This document shows, one piece after another, positions 22,900 through 35,366 of a DNA stretch of 64,000 bases (the first letter of the stretch is position 1; every line of letters begins with the position of its first letter). A model generated the notes under the pieces. The model saw nothing but the letters and a program-made list of their open reading frames with translations. It ran no database searches and was not told the origin of the DNA. Location: assembly GCF_003286085.1 (NCBI RefSeq), contig NW_020825374.1, positions 372,001-436,000 on the forward strand, given 5' to 3'. This DNA comes from Drosophila persimilis. Lineage: Eukaryota > Arthropoda > Insecta > Diptera > Drosophilidae. A program made the position numbers and the translations under genes.

Positions 22900-24866
22900 T
22901 AAGCTAAAATATTAAGGGAAACAATAGGAGGAAGCTTAATTAATAGAATACTTCTATCTTGATCCGCTGCCTGGTCATTCAAGTTCAAAACATTTATCTG
23001 GGAACTTATTTCTGGAATCGCTAAGCCATAAACTCCTCAGCTATTGCCTCATCAACTACCTCTTCACCTTCCTCCCTATTCTCGGCTTCCATGGCCCTCC
23101 TAAGCGCGTCTTCCAAATCTCCTAATGCATTGAATTATTGGAAATTTGAATTTACCAAATCCTGATGATTATTATAAAGATCCTCGCAATTTACGCTCAC
23201 TAAATCTTTCTCTTCATCCCTCCACGGATAAAACAGCATAGCTAATGCTCTAAAATAGTTTGACCAATCTGTATTTATATTAAACCTCATATATTTTAAA
23301 ATGGACGGCTTAGTTCTTTTCCTAATAAAACCACTATTATCGCGGAGAGGGATAAAAACTTCTGCTTGTGCCTCATTTTCTTCGTCCTCTTCATCATCTC
23401 TATTTTGGATAGTTCTTTTCCCGCTTTTAGAAAATTCATAATTGGCTGCAAAATCGGCTAGACACAGGCCCTCAAGATCAGTTGGTCTTTGCTCATACCG
23501 CTCCAGCAATCCTTTGACGAATATGTCAGTGGACTCCTGATGCATATTTTGTAGGATGCTTGTGGATTTGAGCATTCGAACTCGTTGCTCTGGAGGGAAA
23601 GTATTTACTTGAACACATTTGTTGCTAGTTCCGGACAACGGAATGCCTAGACAACAATATACGGCTTCCTGAGCAGATATCTCAGTGCCAGAAATAATTT
23701 TGTGACCAATATGCTGTAGCTTTTGTCTTATCGTATAATTTCCCCCTTGAACTTCTTTTGCCGCCTCGCGCATAAGCTTTGAAATACCCCTTTGGGTTTT
23801 ATTTATATAATTTATTATATAGCTACAGCATGCAAAAGGGTCCAAAATGTATTGGATATCCATATTGGCCCTTTGCATTGAAAGGATGTGTTTTTTATAA
23901 GCATTAACGCAAATCTCAGCAAATGACCTTTTTAGAAAAATGTGTGGTTTCTTTAAACCAGAAGAAATTGCATATTTGTAGTCCTCGTAATTGAGGCTCA
24001 ATTGTTCGTGCGAAAGAAAGTTCTCAAATATGCTCAAGTGATCAATCAAATCAGAGGATTGATCAGAACTTAGTAGGTCTTGAATTTTCTTAAAATTTCC
24101 TTGGTGAAAATCAAGGTTTGGAGTTTCCTCCGGCAGTGGACTCAATATCTCCGTTTGGGGCATTGAAAGGTATGGAATACCGAATCTTCAAACTTTTTTT
24201 TCACTTTTATTGGCTTTTTTAAGACATGACATGTCCTTATGCCGATGCTTTTGGTATTAAACATACGGAGCTAATTCACAGTCTGTGACATCTACTGTAA
24301 TATGTTTGTTAATGAAGGCTATAACTGTTTAAATTGACTCTGTACTGGTTACGTCCACTGCTGGGGCATCTTTCAGCCAAAACATGCCGTGAATATGGGG
24401 GGAACCTCTTTGTTGGAATTCAACACGCCAATAATATTTGATGACGAAGTTTTCCCCGAAAATGCCCTCCCGATTCCTCATAACTTTTAAAATCTCGCGA
24501 TACCTATAATCGAAATACCTAGCACAAGTAACTGGATCTGCCCTGATAAGACGCTCCTTTTCGGTGTAGGGTAGATTCATTGCTTCTTCTTCGCTAATGA
24601 TCTCCCTATCTACGGTTTTTTTGAGCAAAACAAGCAACTCTGGCCACCGCGTTTCAGCAGCAGACAGAGTGATGAAAAAAGTCGGCAGACCGAACTGACG
24701 AATCATGGCCATAACCTTCTCCTTTTCATCCTCCCAGTGAGCCGGAGACGATCAAATATCGCGAGGAACCCTATATCCCTCATCGTGGTTAATAAGCCCC
24801 CTATGAAATTCTCAATAAGAGTGTTAGCTGCCGTTACTGCACTGGAAGTGCTCCGCTTACGTAAGC
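22900..24866 (-). pseudogene. Helentron Rep (HUH endonuclease) region
   Basis: Begins at 24866, directly after BEL2, with the conserved LRKRSTSSAVTAANTL region. The HUH motif (GSPHIHGMFW) is at about 24382-24408. The two-tyrosine motif (YIINYINK) lies around 23800-23822. The longest open stretch, 23135-24163, continues past Rep with an acidic segment (DDEEDEENEAQAEVFIPLRD). Several stops occur between 24180 and 24330 and one near 24755. Known role: Rep nicks and joins single strands during rolling-circle transposition. Confidence 0.88.
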
Positions 24867-25306
24867 TGTTCAAACATGAACATATTATCGTCAATACAAT
24901 GCCACTTTCGGCCCCTTGCAGAATGTTTAAACATAAATAGATTATTGTACACATTCACTCATGTAACAACACCGATCTCTAAAGAAATCACATAAAGTCG
25001 ACAAGTTATGACAGCACTGGTGTAAACAGAGATCTGTAACCCATTAATACGACAACAAAACACAAGTGGAGAAAACACTTAACAAATGCGGTCCTAAAAT
25101 AAAACTAATGTAAGCATGTACTCAAATAGACACCCTAAGTAAAGTGTATCCTCTGCGTAGGTCTAACGATAATTATAGACTACCAAATTGTACCTCCTAC
25201 CTCATTGTCAAATCACATATAAGGCTCTGATTTTAAGAATAAAATTTAGTTTTGAATTTATAACTCAACTCGCAAATGTCTAGACTTTTCTTTTAAGGTC
25301 TTAACA
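24867..25306 (+). repeat. BEL2 5' LTR
   Basis: 440 bp, TGTTCAAACATG...GGTCTTAACA. The first ~90 bp hold an imperfect repeat with a ~61 bp period (TTCAAACATGAACATATTAT, later TTTAAACATAAATAGATTAT). Same length as the 3' LTR at 57830, with few differences. Confidence 0.93.
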
Positions 25307-25309
25307 TTT

Positions 25310-25321
25310 TGGTCCTTCGAG
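25310..25321 (+). promoter_or_regulatory. BEL2 primer-binding site (tRNA-Tyr)
   Basis: TGGTCCTTCGAG, three bases after the LTR, is complementary to the last 12 bases of tRNA-Tyr with CCA. The same site follows the older LTR at 9825 and the duplicated LTR at 34130. BEL1 uses the same primer. Confidence 0.7.
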
Positions 25322-25413
25322 ACTCTCCGTTGTTTCCCCCCTGTGGTAAGAGCACGGAGTTAAACCAGCTTCCTTGAGACTGAACAAGTGTCTAGCTAAA
25401 GGTAGCAAAATAA

Positions 25414-26552
25414 ACGAGGGGGAACGTTGTGAGTTGCTGCGGACACCGCTACTCTACAGTTATACCCGATACTAAGTCAGTATGGCTCTCCTCCGGCAGA
25501 CGCCGCTAATATTAAACGACACGACAAAGAGTGCGTGCGAGAGAGACAGAAAATCAGTCTGAGCGTGACGTCGGGCGCTGCGTAGCCAATGCAAATTGAT
25601 TTGTTCCTTTTGGCTACAAAAATTATCTGATCTGATCCAGATTCAGCAGTCTGATAGATATGGTCGTTATCTATGATTCTGCGTTTTTAGTTTTCTCAAA
25701 TCTGCAATATTGTGGATGCAACAGATTTTCGTCCTTTGTGGGGGCGGAAGGGGGTGGGGCGAAATTTTGAGATAAACGTTTTATAGTGAGATCTAACAGA
25801 AGTGCGGATACCAAATTTGGTTACTCTAGCTTTAATAGTCTCTGAGATTTGTGAATATCCCCAGATTTGCATCCTTTGCGGGGGCGGAAGGGGGTGTGGC
25901 GAAATTTTGAAACAAACTCGTTTCGGTCTGATATATTAGGAGTGTGGATACCAAATTTGGTTGCTCTAGCTTTTATAGTCTCTGAGATCTAGGCGCTAAT
26001 GTTTTACTCTAAGGAAAGCCGCCTATGCTACGTGTGTGTTAGAGAGAGACAGGGCGAGAAAAAATGAAATTGTTTTCTTGATGCTGGCTATAATAATAAT
26101 ACGATTTAATTCAGATTCTGCAGTCTAAAAGATATGGTCATTCTCTACGATTCTGCGTTTTTGGTTTTATCGTATCTTGAAAATTGTGGATGCCACAGAT
26201 TTTCGCCCTTTGTGGGGGCGGAAGTGGGCGGGGCAAAGTTTTGAAATATTTTCGGAGCAGTGACATATCACAGAAGTCTGGATCCAAAACATCGTTGCTC
26301 TAGCTTTTATAGTCTTTGAGCATTAGGCGCTGAAGGGGACGGACAGACGGACAGACGGACAGACGGACGGACGGACAGACGGACAGACGGACGGACGGAC
26401 AGACAGACATGGCTCAATCGACTCGGCTATTGATGCTGATCAAGAATATATATACTTTATGGGGTCGGAAACGATTCCTTCTGGACGTTACACACATCCA
26501 CTTTTACCACAAATCTAATATACCCCAATACTCATTTTGAGTATCGGGTATA
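25414..26552 (+). mobile_element. DINE-1/INE-1 copy a, in the BEL2 leader
   Basis: Full length, ACGAGGGGG... to ...GAGTATCGGGTATA. GGACAGAC-type microsatellite at 26337-26408. In the terminal palindrome one arm carries a substitution (GCTACTC instead of GCAACTC, 25448-25454). The sequence to the right is BEL2 gag, not the leader expected from 9825-10062, so leader and gag start are missing here. Confidence 0.93.
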
Positions 26553-27618
26553 AAAAGTATGTAGAGTCAAAAAATAATGAAACATTAACGAAAGGGAAGA
26601 TAGAAAAACCAAAGTTACAATCAGTGGAGACTGGAACTTTGAAGGAAGGCATAGAGCCCAAAATTGACAATAGCATAGAAAAAGTATCTGAGGAAATCGA
26701 CAGAATAGTGGAAAACCTGAAGACATATTTAGAGCAAACCATGCAGAGGTTTGATCAGGCTAAACTGGGAGAGTGTAGAATGAGAAAGGAAAAAATTGAG
26801 TTCCTCAGTAAAAAACTGACATCAAAAATTGAGGAGCATTATCATAGCTATGGAACAAACGACAGCTTCGACAATCAGATCGGAGATTTGGAATTTGATT
26901 TTCAAAGCATGTTGAGCAACCTAGAAGTTAGGATGCAAACCATAGCTGAAGAAAACAGCATGTATACTGAAGGGGCAACCGTAAAAAAAGAAGATATCAA
27001 TTTGCCTGATCTTCCGTAAGTACCGGAAGTACCCACATTCTCGGGCGAGAATTAATTCATAACAGAGATAGTCTGAGTACATCTCTAAAATTCAATTATT
27101 TGAAAATCGCGATAAAGGGTGAGGCACGGAGTATGGTAGCTCACCTTTTAACTGGGCCGCTGGAGAATTATAATGCCGCTTGGGAATTGCTGACCAAGCG
27201 GTATGAAAATAAGCGAACAATTTTTTAGGATCAGCTGAATCGTTTACTACACTTACCAATGCTAGATCACGATTCAGCGAAACATAATAAATGGTTTTCT
27301 GATTCTATAAATGAGTCAATACATTTAATTAAATTAAAGTCACACTTAACAGAAGAAGTTGATGTGATTTTCGCGCACATTGTGTTGAAAAAATTCAACA
27401 AAGATACCTTACAATTATATGAAAGTCATATAAAAAGGACAAAAGAGATCCAAGCATTGCCAGATGTAATGGAATTTTTAGAACAACGGTACACTTCTCT
27501 TTACACGTCGCAGGATAAAGAGTGGAAACCGTTGAAAAAAGTAGTGCAATATGGTAAAATAAAAGAAAATTGTCCGTTATGTAAAATGGCAGGACCATAC
27601 CATAATTCACTGCTATAA
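26553..27618 (+). pseudogene. BEL2 gag (broken)
   Basis: The first open stretch (to 27019) is charged and probably coiled (many Lys/Glu, IEKVSEEIDRIVENLKTYLE), as in the N-terminal gag of roo-like elements. The next, through frames with stops, is the conserved helical core (KGEARSMVAHLL, AAWELLTKRYENKR), then 27259-27618 (NRLLHLPMLDHDSAKHNKWF onward), ending at the first zinc knuckle (CPLCKMAGPYH). The true start is lost at the DINE-1. At least three stop or frameshift lesions. Confidence 0.8.
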
Positions 27619-27628
27619 GTTTAAGGGA

Positions 27629-29676
27629 ATGAGTCCGATAGATAGAGGCCAGTTTATTAAAAAACAGCGCCTTTGCACAAAATGCTGTAGGCATGATATG
27701 TATAAGAAATGCTTTTCTGAAATTTTATGTGGGATTTGTAAAAAACCTCATCATACGATGCTCCATATTCCCTACGAAAAGAGGGAAAATGTTAACACTT
27801 GCTTGACAAAAGAACAAGCGTTCTTAGCCACAGCACTTTTAAAAGTAAGGGCAAGGAATGGTGGCTATCAAAACCTTAGAGCTCTCATTTATTGTGGGTC
27901 GCAATGTACCATAATTTCAGATGAAGCTGCGCAAATATTAAACTTAGTACGAAAAAGAGCGAACACCGAGGTAAGTGGAGTGTCACCTACAGACTCTTGC
28001 ACTTCAAAGTACAAAGTTACTTTATCGGTAAAAACTCGTGATTATAATAAAGGTCCTCTAAATATTGAAGCAATTATTCTTCCGAAATTGATGAAAGCTT
28101 TACCATTAAAGTCTTTCAATATTGATAAAACTAAGTGGCAAGATTATGTGTTGGCAGACCCTAACTTTAACAAACCAAGTAGGGTAGATGTAATAATTGG
28201 GATAGATTTGTATACCCATATTTTAAAAGACGGAGTAGTAAAAATAGACGGACTACTTGGACAAAATACAGAATTCGGATGGATTATATCCGGTTGCACC
28301 AAATCAAAAGGTGATCAATTTATTGTGGCGACAACAATTGAAGTTGGGGACTTAGAGCGGTTCTGGGAATTGGAAAGTGAAAAGAATGACGTAGAAGAAG
28401 ATGTGTGCGAGGAGCATTTCTTGGAAACAACAAGAAGAGATGAGAATGGTAGGTATGTGGTTAAAATACCATTTAAAAAAGAAAAGGATCTAGGAGATTC
28501 AAAACCCCAAGCTATAGCGCGATTTTATAGCTTAGAAAGAAAGCTCAGCAATAATAAATCATTAAAAGAAAATTATGTAAAGTTCATGCATGAATATAAA
28601 ATCTTAGGACATATGGTAGAGTCCAAAGAAGATGGGAAATATTATTTACCCCATCAAGGAGTCATAAGAGATTCCAGTCTAACGACAAAGCTGAGGGTGG
28701 TTTTCGATGCTTCAGCAAAAACCACAAACAATAAAAGTTTAAATGATATCATGTGGGTTGGACCAAGGGTCCAAAAAGATATCTTCGATATTATGGTGAA
28801 ATGGCGTAAATGGACATTTTTAATATCTGCGGACATTGAAAAAATGTACCGGCAAATTAATGTTGATAAAGACGATCAACAATATTTGCATATAATTTGG
28901 AGAGATAATCCAAAAGAAAAGTTAAAAGATTATAAACTTACAACCGTTACGTACGGTACAGCTTCAGCACCCTACTTAGCAACCAGGGTGCTTGTTGCAA
29001 TAGCAGATAATTGCAAAAATCAAGCAATTAGGGAAATCATAAAGAATGATTTTTATATGGACGACCTGATGACAGGTGCCGACACGATACTGGATGCTAA
29101 AAAGCATGTAAAGGAAGTTACCCGGGAGTTTAATAAGGTTGGGTTTAACTTAAGAAAGTGGATAAAAAATATCCCAGAAATTATAGAAGGCATTAGAGAT
29201 GACCAAGAAAATAAAGTATTAACCATTGAGGAGAATGAATCCGTCAAAACATTAGGACTACAATGGTTAAAGACGAGTTTAGGTTAAATTTCCACTATGA
29301 ACCAATTAAGAAAAATAACAAAAGAATAGTATTATCTACCTTAGCCAAGATATATGACCCCTTAGGCTGGTTGTCTCCAGTGACACTTGTCGGAAAATTG
29401 TTTATTCAAAAACTTTGGCTAGCAGACAAAAATTGGGATGAAGAATTATCAGAACAGGATACTCGGGAATGGAATTCGTTTAAAAATAGTTTAACAGAGT
29501 TAGAGAGCATTCGGATACCGAGATGGCTAAATTCTCTGCACAATAAGTCGATGCAAATTCATGGGTTTTCCGATGCATCCGAAAAGGCTTATGCTGCCAT
29601 AGTGTATGCCAAGGTAGATAGTTCTACAATTATAATAGCCAGCAAAAGCAAAGTTAATCCAAAGAAGAATCGGAAA
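27629..29676 (+). pseudogene. BEL2 pol: zinc knuckles, protease, RT, start of RNase H
   Basis: The open frame 27629-29287 has zinc-knuckle residues (CTKCC, CGICKKPHHTMLH), the protease region where the catalytic Asp is replaced (ALIYCGS), and RT with ADIEKMYRQI and FYMDD at about 29051-29065. A one-base-type frameshift near 29280 leads into the frame 29263-29676 (IYDPLGWLSPV, GFSDASEKAYAA), the RT/RNase H junction. A DINE-1 then cuts the RNase H domain; it resumes at 39616. Confidence 0.88.
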
Positions 29677-30489
29677 ACGAGGGGGAACGTTGTGAGTTGC
29701 TGCGGACACCGCAACTCTACAGTTATACCCGATACTAAGTCAGTATGGCTCTCCTCCGGCAGACGCCGCTAATATTAAACGACACGACAAAGAGTGCGTG
29801 CGAGAGAGACAGAAAATCAGTCTGAGCGTGACGTCGGGCGCTGCGTAGCCACTGCAAATTGATTTGTTCCTTATGGCTATAAAAATGATCTAATCTGATC
29901 CAGATTCAGCAATCTGATAGATATGGTCGTTATCTATGATTCTGCGTTTTTAGTTTTCTCAAATCTGCAATATTGTGGATGCAACACATTTTCGTCCTTT
30001 GTGTGGGCGGAAGGGGGTGGGGCGAAATTTTGAGATATACGTTTTATAGTGAGATCTAACAGGAGTGCGGATACCAAATTTGTTACTCTAGCCTTAATAG
30101 TCTCTGAGATTTGTGAATATCCCCAGATTTTCATCCTTTGCGGGGGCGGAAGGGGGTGTGGCGAAATTTTGAAACAAACTCGTCTCGGTCCGATATATTA
30201 GGAGTGTGGATACCAAATTTGGTTGCTCTAGCTTTTATAGTCTTTGAGATCTAGGCTCTAATGTTTTACTCTATGCAAAGCCGGCTATGCTACATGTGTT
30301 TTAGAGAGAGACAGGGCGAGAAAAAATGAAATTGTTTTCTTAATGCTGGCTATAATAATAATACGATCCAATTTCTGCAGTCTAAAAGATATGGTCATTC
30401 TCTACGATTCTGCGTTTTTGGTTGTTTCGTATCTTTAAAATTGTGGGCTCCACAGACTTTCGCCCTTTGTGGGGGCGGAAGTGGGCGGG
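29677..30489 (+). mobile_element. DINE-1/INE-1 copy b, right part cut off by the duplication junction
   Basis: Starts ACGAGGGGG with an intact 24-base palindrome at 29694-29717. It runs through the core units and stops abruptly at GTGGGCGGG (30489), where Tc1 sequence follows after five filler bases. Its full version is the copy at 38491-39615. Confidence 0.92.
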
Positions 30490-30494
30490 TCAGC

Positions 30495-30720
30495 AGATCA
30501 AAATAGAAATGTGCAAAAGTGAGTACATGCGAGTTGTTTTTGTTTTTTCGTTTTCTTTTCCCCCATTCTTTTGTTCTTTCTTTCTCTTTCACTTAAATGC
30601 ATTCTGATTTGATAAAGCAATAATGAAAAAAAAAATTGTTTGTTTTGCTTTGATCGTTTTCATTCTGTGGGCATTTATGTGCAAAGTCTGCGAACATGTA
30701 CTCAGTTTTGCTCCCCACTG
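30495..30720 (-). mobile_element. Tc1 end fragment (duplicated)
   Basis: Copy of 21675-21900: one inverted-repeat end of the Tc1 element, without transposase. Ends at the TA junction with the Helentron. Confidence 0.92.
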
Positions 30721-30722
30721 TA

Positions 30723-33689
30723 TCTACATTGACTTTCATCATATATTTAGCCGTGGTTTTGAGAACCAATGAAGTGCACAAGCCTTGTGTATTCGAAGTT
30801 TTGAAAGTCTTAACAGAGTCCAGATATTTTGCTTTAAGATGGGTTAAGATGCTCGGCTTTGATGGAGTCTAAAGCTATTGAAGTATATTCTGCAGTCATA
30901 ATCGATGATAGCTTCTCCTTATTGTACTTATCTGTCTCGCTATTGCTATAAAATAAGTGGATCGCATCACTTGGAGCTTCACTGCCGTGAACTATTCGGT
31001 CCCTAAGCAACTGAATATCTTCTGACGTCATTACGGCCGATACCATGTTATTTCGTGCGGTTGCAAAAGGTTGGTCATCTCGCTGTCGCATTATCTCTGT
31101 AAGTTCGAAATACTTGAAGCCATCCCAGAGACTAGAGCCAACTATCGCACTGTATGGATTATGCGCTCCTGATGAGGATTTGAATATCCAACGATCACCT
31201 ACTGGACATAACTTAGATCGCCAAACACGATAACAGAAATGCCACCGAAAGGACTCTCGGGCCTTGAAAATATTTGTTTTATGCGCATATCCAAATATGA
31301 AAACATTTTTCCATCGACCATAGAAATTTCGTCAATTATAAGAATTTTAAGATCAATAAATCTTGAAAGCAAGGTATTTAACAAATCTGGACCCAATTGT
31401 TTACAAGCATGGTTGGATTGATTGAGAGGTAAAGAAAACATTGAGTGAAGTGTGGCACCTCCAATACCAAATGCAGCTTTTCCTGTGGGAGCACACAGCA
31501 GAACTTTAACAGTTTCGGGGTTATATCCTGGTATACGATTAAACTACTGGGCAATGGTCTGAAAAATTGTAGATATGGTTCTACTCTTGCCGACGCCTGC
31601 GCCGCCACCTACAAACTCATAAAAAACTGCCTTATTTCTCACATTATGCAGGACATGGGTGAGATAGGTTCTTTGCTTCAAATTAAGCGATCAAATCGAA
31701 AAGCGATCAATTAATCAAATAAGCTAAAATATTAAGGGAAACAATAGGAGGAAGCTTAATTAATAGAATACTTCTATCTTGATCCGCTGCCTGGTCATTC
31801 AAGTTCAAAACATTTATCTGGGAACTTATTTCTGGAATCGCTAAGCCATAAACTCCTCAGCTATTGCCTCATCAACTACCTCTTCACCTTCCTCCCTATT
31901 CTCTTCGGCTTCCATGGCCCTCCTAAGCGCGTCTTCCAAATCTCCTAATGCATTGAATTATTGGAAATTTGAATTTACCAAATCCTGATGATTATTATAA
32001 AGATCCTCGCAATTTACGCTCACTAAATCTTTCTCTTCATCCCTCCACGGATAAAACAGCATAGCTAATGCTCTAAAATAGTTTGACCAATCTGTATTTA
32101 TATTAAACCTCATATATTTTAAAATGGACGGCTTAGTTCTTTTCCTAATAAAACCACTATTATCGCGGAGAGGGATAAAAACTTCTGCTTGTGCCTCATT
32201 TTCTTCGTCCTCTTCATCATCTCTATTTTGGATAGTTCTTTTCCCGCTTTTAGAAAATTCATAATTGGCTGCAAAATCGGCTAGACACAGGCCCTCAAGA
32301 TCAGTTGGTCTTTGCTCATACCGCTCCAGCAATCCTTTGACGAATATGTCAGTGGACTCCTGATGCATATTTTGTAGGATGCTTGTGGATTTGAGCATTC
32401 GAACTCGTTGCTCTGGAGGGAAAGTATTTACTTGAACACATTTGTTGCTAGTTCCGGACAACGGAATGCCTAGACAACAATATACGGCTTCCTGAGCAGA
32501 TATCTCAGTGCCAGAAATAATTTTGTGACCAATATGCTGTAGCTTTTGTCTTATCGTATAATTTCCCCCTTGAACTTCTTTTGCCGCCTCGCGCATAAGC
32601 TTTGAAATACCCCTTTGGGTTTTATTTATATAATTTATTATATAGCTACAGCATGCAAAAGGGTCCAAAATGTATTGGATATCCATATTGGCCCTTTGCA
32701 TTGAAAGGATGTGTTTTTTATAAGCATTAACGCAAATCTCAGCAAATGACCTTTTTAGAAAAATGTGTGGTTTCTTTAAACCAGAAGAAATTGCATATTT
32801 GTAGTCCTCGTAATTGAGGCTCAATTGTTCGTGCGAAAGAAAGTTCTCAAATATGCTCAAGTGATCAATCAAATCAGAGGATTGATCAGAACTTAGTAGG
32901 TCTTGAATTTTCTTAAAATTTCCTTGGTGAAAATCAAGGTTTGGAGTTTCCTCCGGCAGTGGACTCAATATCTCCGTTTGGGGCATTGAAAGGTATGGAA
33001 TACCGAATCTTCAAACTTTTTTTTCACTTTTATTGGCTTTTTTAAGACATGACATGTCCTTATGCCGATGCTTTTGGTATTAAACATACGGAGCTAATTC
33101 ACAGTCTGTGACATCTACTGTAATATGTTTGTTAATGAAGGCTATAACTGTTTAAATTGACTCTGTACTGGTTACGTCCACTGCTGGGGCATCTTTCAGC
33201 CAAAACATGCCGTGAATATGGGGGGAACCTCTTTGTTGGAATTCAACACGCCAATAATATTTGATGACGAAGTTTTCCCCGAAAATGCCCTCCCGATTCC
33301 TCATAACTTTTAAAATCTCGCGATACCTATAATCGAAATACCTAGCACAAGTAACTGGATCTGCCCTGATAAGACGCTCCTTTTCGGTGTAGGGTAGATT
33401 CATTGCTTCTTCTTCGCTAATGATCTCCCTATCTACGGTTTTTTTGAGCAAAACAAGCAACTCTGGCCACCGCGTTTCAGCAGCAGACAGAGTGATGAAA
33501 AAAGTCGGCAGACCGAACTGACGAATCATGGCCATAACCTTCTCCTTTTCATCCTCCCAGTGAGCCGGAGACGATCAAATATCGCGAGGAACCCTATATC
33601 CCTCATCGTGGTTAATAAGACCCCTATGAAATTCTCAATAAGAGTGTTAGCTGCCGTTACTGCACTGGAAGTGCTCCGCTTACGTAAGC
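30723..33689 (-). pseudogene. Helentron helicase and Rep region (duplicate copy)
   Basis: Second copy of 21903-24866 with the same stops and frameshifts, so it was dead before the duplication. HUH motif around 33205-33231; open Rep/linker stretch 31958-32986; Walker A around 31584-31610. The left border is Tc1, the right border the duplicated BEL2 LTR with its TAAGC. Confidence 0.92.
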
Positions 33690-34129
33690 TGTTCAAACAT
33701 GAACATATTATCGTCAATACAATGCCACTTTCGGCCCCTTGCAGAATGTTTAAACATAAATAGATTATTGTACACATTCACTCATGTAACAACACCGATC
33801 TCTAAAGAAATCACATAAAGTCGACAAGTTATGACAGCACTGGTGTAAACAGAGATCTGTAACCCATTAATACGACAACAAAACACAAGTGGAGAAAACA
33901 CTTAACAAATGCGGTCCTAAAATAAAACTAATGTAAGCATGTACTCAAATAGACACCCTAAGTAAAGTGTATCCTCTGCGTAGGTCTAACGATAATTATA
34001 GACTACCAAATTGTACCTCCTACCTCATTGTCAAATCACATATAAGGCTCTGATTTTAAGAATAAAATTTAGTTTTGAATTTATAACTCAACTCGCAAAT
34101 GTCTAGACTTTTCTTTTAAGGTCTTAACA
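33690..34129 (+). repeat. BEL2 5' LTR (duplicate copy)
   Basis: 440 bp copy of 24867-25306 carried by the tandem duplication, followed by the same tRNA-Tyr primer site and partial leader. It is not evidence of a separate insertion: the left flank is the same Helentron sequence. Confidence 0.92.
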
Positions 34130-34236
34130 TTTTGGTCCTTCGAGACTCTCCGTTGTTTCCCCCCTGTGGTAAGAGCACGGAGTTAAACCAGCTTCCTTGA
34201 GACTGAACAAGTGTCTAGCTAAAGGTAGCAAAATAA

Positions 34237-35366
34237 ACGAGGGGGAACGTTGTGAGTTGCTGCGGACACCGCTACTCTACAGTTATACCCGATACTAAGT
34301 CAGTATGGCTCTCCTCCGGCAGACGCCGCTAATATTAAACGACACGACAAAGAGTGCGTGCGAGAGAGACAGAAAATCAGTCTGAGCGTGACGTCGGGCG
34401 CTGCGTAGCCACTGCAAATTGATTTGTTCCTTATGGCTATAAAAATGATCTAATCTGATCCAGATTCAGCAATCTGATAGATATGGTCGTTATCTATGAT
34501 TCTGCGTTTTTAGTTTTCTCAAATCTGCAATATTGTGGATGCAACACATTTTCGTCCTTTGTGTGGGCGGAAGGGGGTGGGGCGAAATTTTGAGATATAC
34601 GTTTTATAGTGAGATCTAACAGGAGTGCGGATACCAAATTTGTTACTCTAGCCTTAATAGTCTCTGAGATTTGTGAATATCCCCAGATTTTCATCCTTTG
34701 CGGGGGCGGAAGGGGGTGTGGCGAAATTTTGAAACAAACTCGTCTCGGTCCGATATATTAGGAGTGTGGATACCAAATTTGGTTGCTCTAGCTTTTATAG
34801 TCTTTGAGATCTAGGCTCTAATGTTTTACTCTATGCAAAGCCGGCTATGCTACATGTGTTTTAGAGAGAGACAGGGCGAGAAAAAATGAAATTGTTTTCT
34901 TAATGCTGGCTATAATAATAATACGATTTAATTCAGATTCTGCAGTCTAAAAGATATGGTCATTCTCTACGATTCTGCGTTTTTGGTTTTATCGTATCTT
35001 GAAAATTGTGGATGCCACAGATTTTCGCCCTTTGTGGGGGCGGAAGTGGGCGGGGCAAAGTTTTGAAATATTTTCGGAGCAGTGACATATCACAGAAGTC
35101 TGGATCCAAAACATCGTTGCTCTAGCTTTTATAGTCTTTGAGCATTAGGCGCTGAAGGGGACGGACAGACGGACAGACGGACGGACGGACAGACGGACAG
35201 ACGGACGGACGGACAGACAGACATGGCTCAATCGACTCGGCTATTGATGCTGATCAAGAATATATATACTTTATGGGGTCGGAAACGATTCCTTCTGGAC
35301 GTTACACACATCCACTTTTACCACAAATCTAATATACCCCAATACTCATTTTGAGTATCGGGTATA
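34237..35366 (+). mobile_element. DINE-1/INE-1 copy a', mosaic
   Basis: Occupies the place of copy a in unit 2. Its first bases (CGCTACTC palindrome variant) and everything after about 34925 match copy a, but about 34407-34910 carries the variants of copy b (for example CCACTGC, TTATGGCTATAAAAATGAT, TACATGTGTTTTAG). This is the pattern left by gene conversion. Confidence 0.9.

Larger units (their letters stand above)
21675..30489. repeat. Tandem duplication, unit 1 (8.8 kb)
   Basis: Near-identical to 30495-39304. It starts inside Tc1 and ends inside DINE-1 copy b. The unit holds part of Tc1, the Helentron middle piece, the BEL2 5' LTR, DINE-1 copy a, BEL2 gag and pol, and part of DINE-1 copy b. 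Between the units lie five bases (TCAGC, 30490-30494) that belong to neither parent sequence. Confidence 0.93.

Noticed and set aside
26337..26408. Regular GGACAGAC repeats, as in a CRISPR-like array
   Set aside because: No unique spacers. It is the simple-sequence microsatellite found in every DINE-1 copy.
33690..34129. A second independent roo-like insertion
   Set aside because: Its flanks are the same Helentron and DINE-1 as unit 1, so it is part of the tandem duplication.
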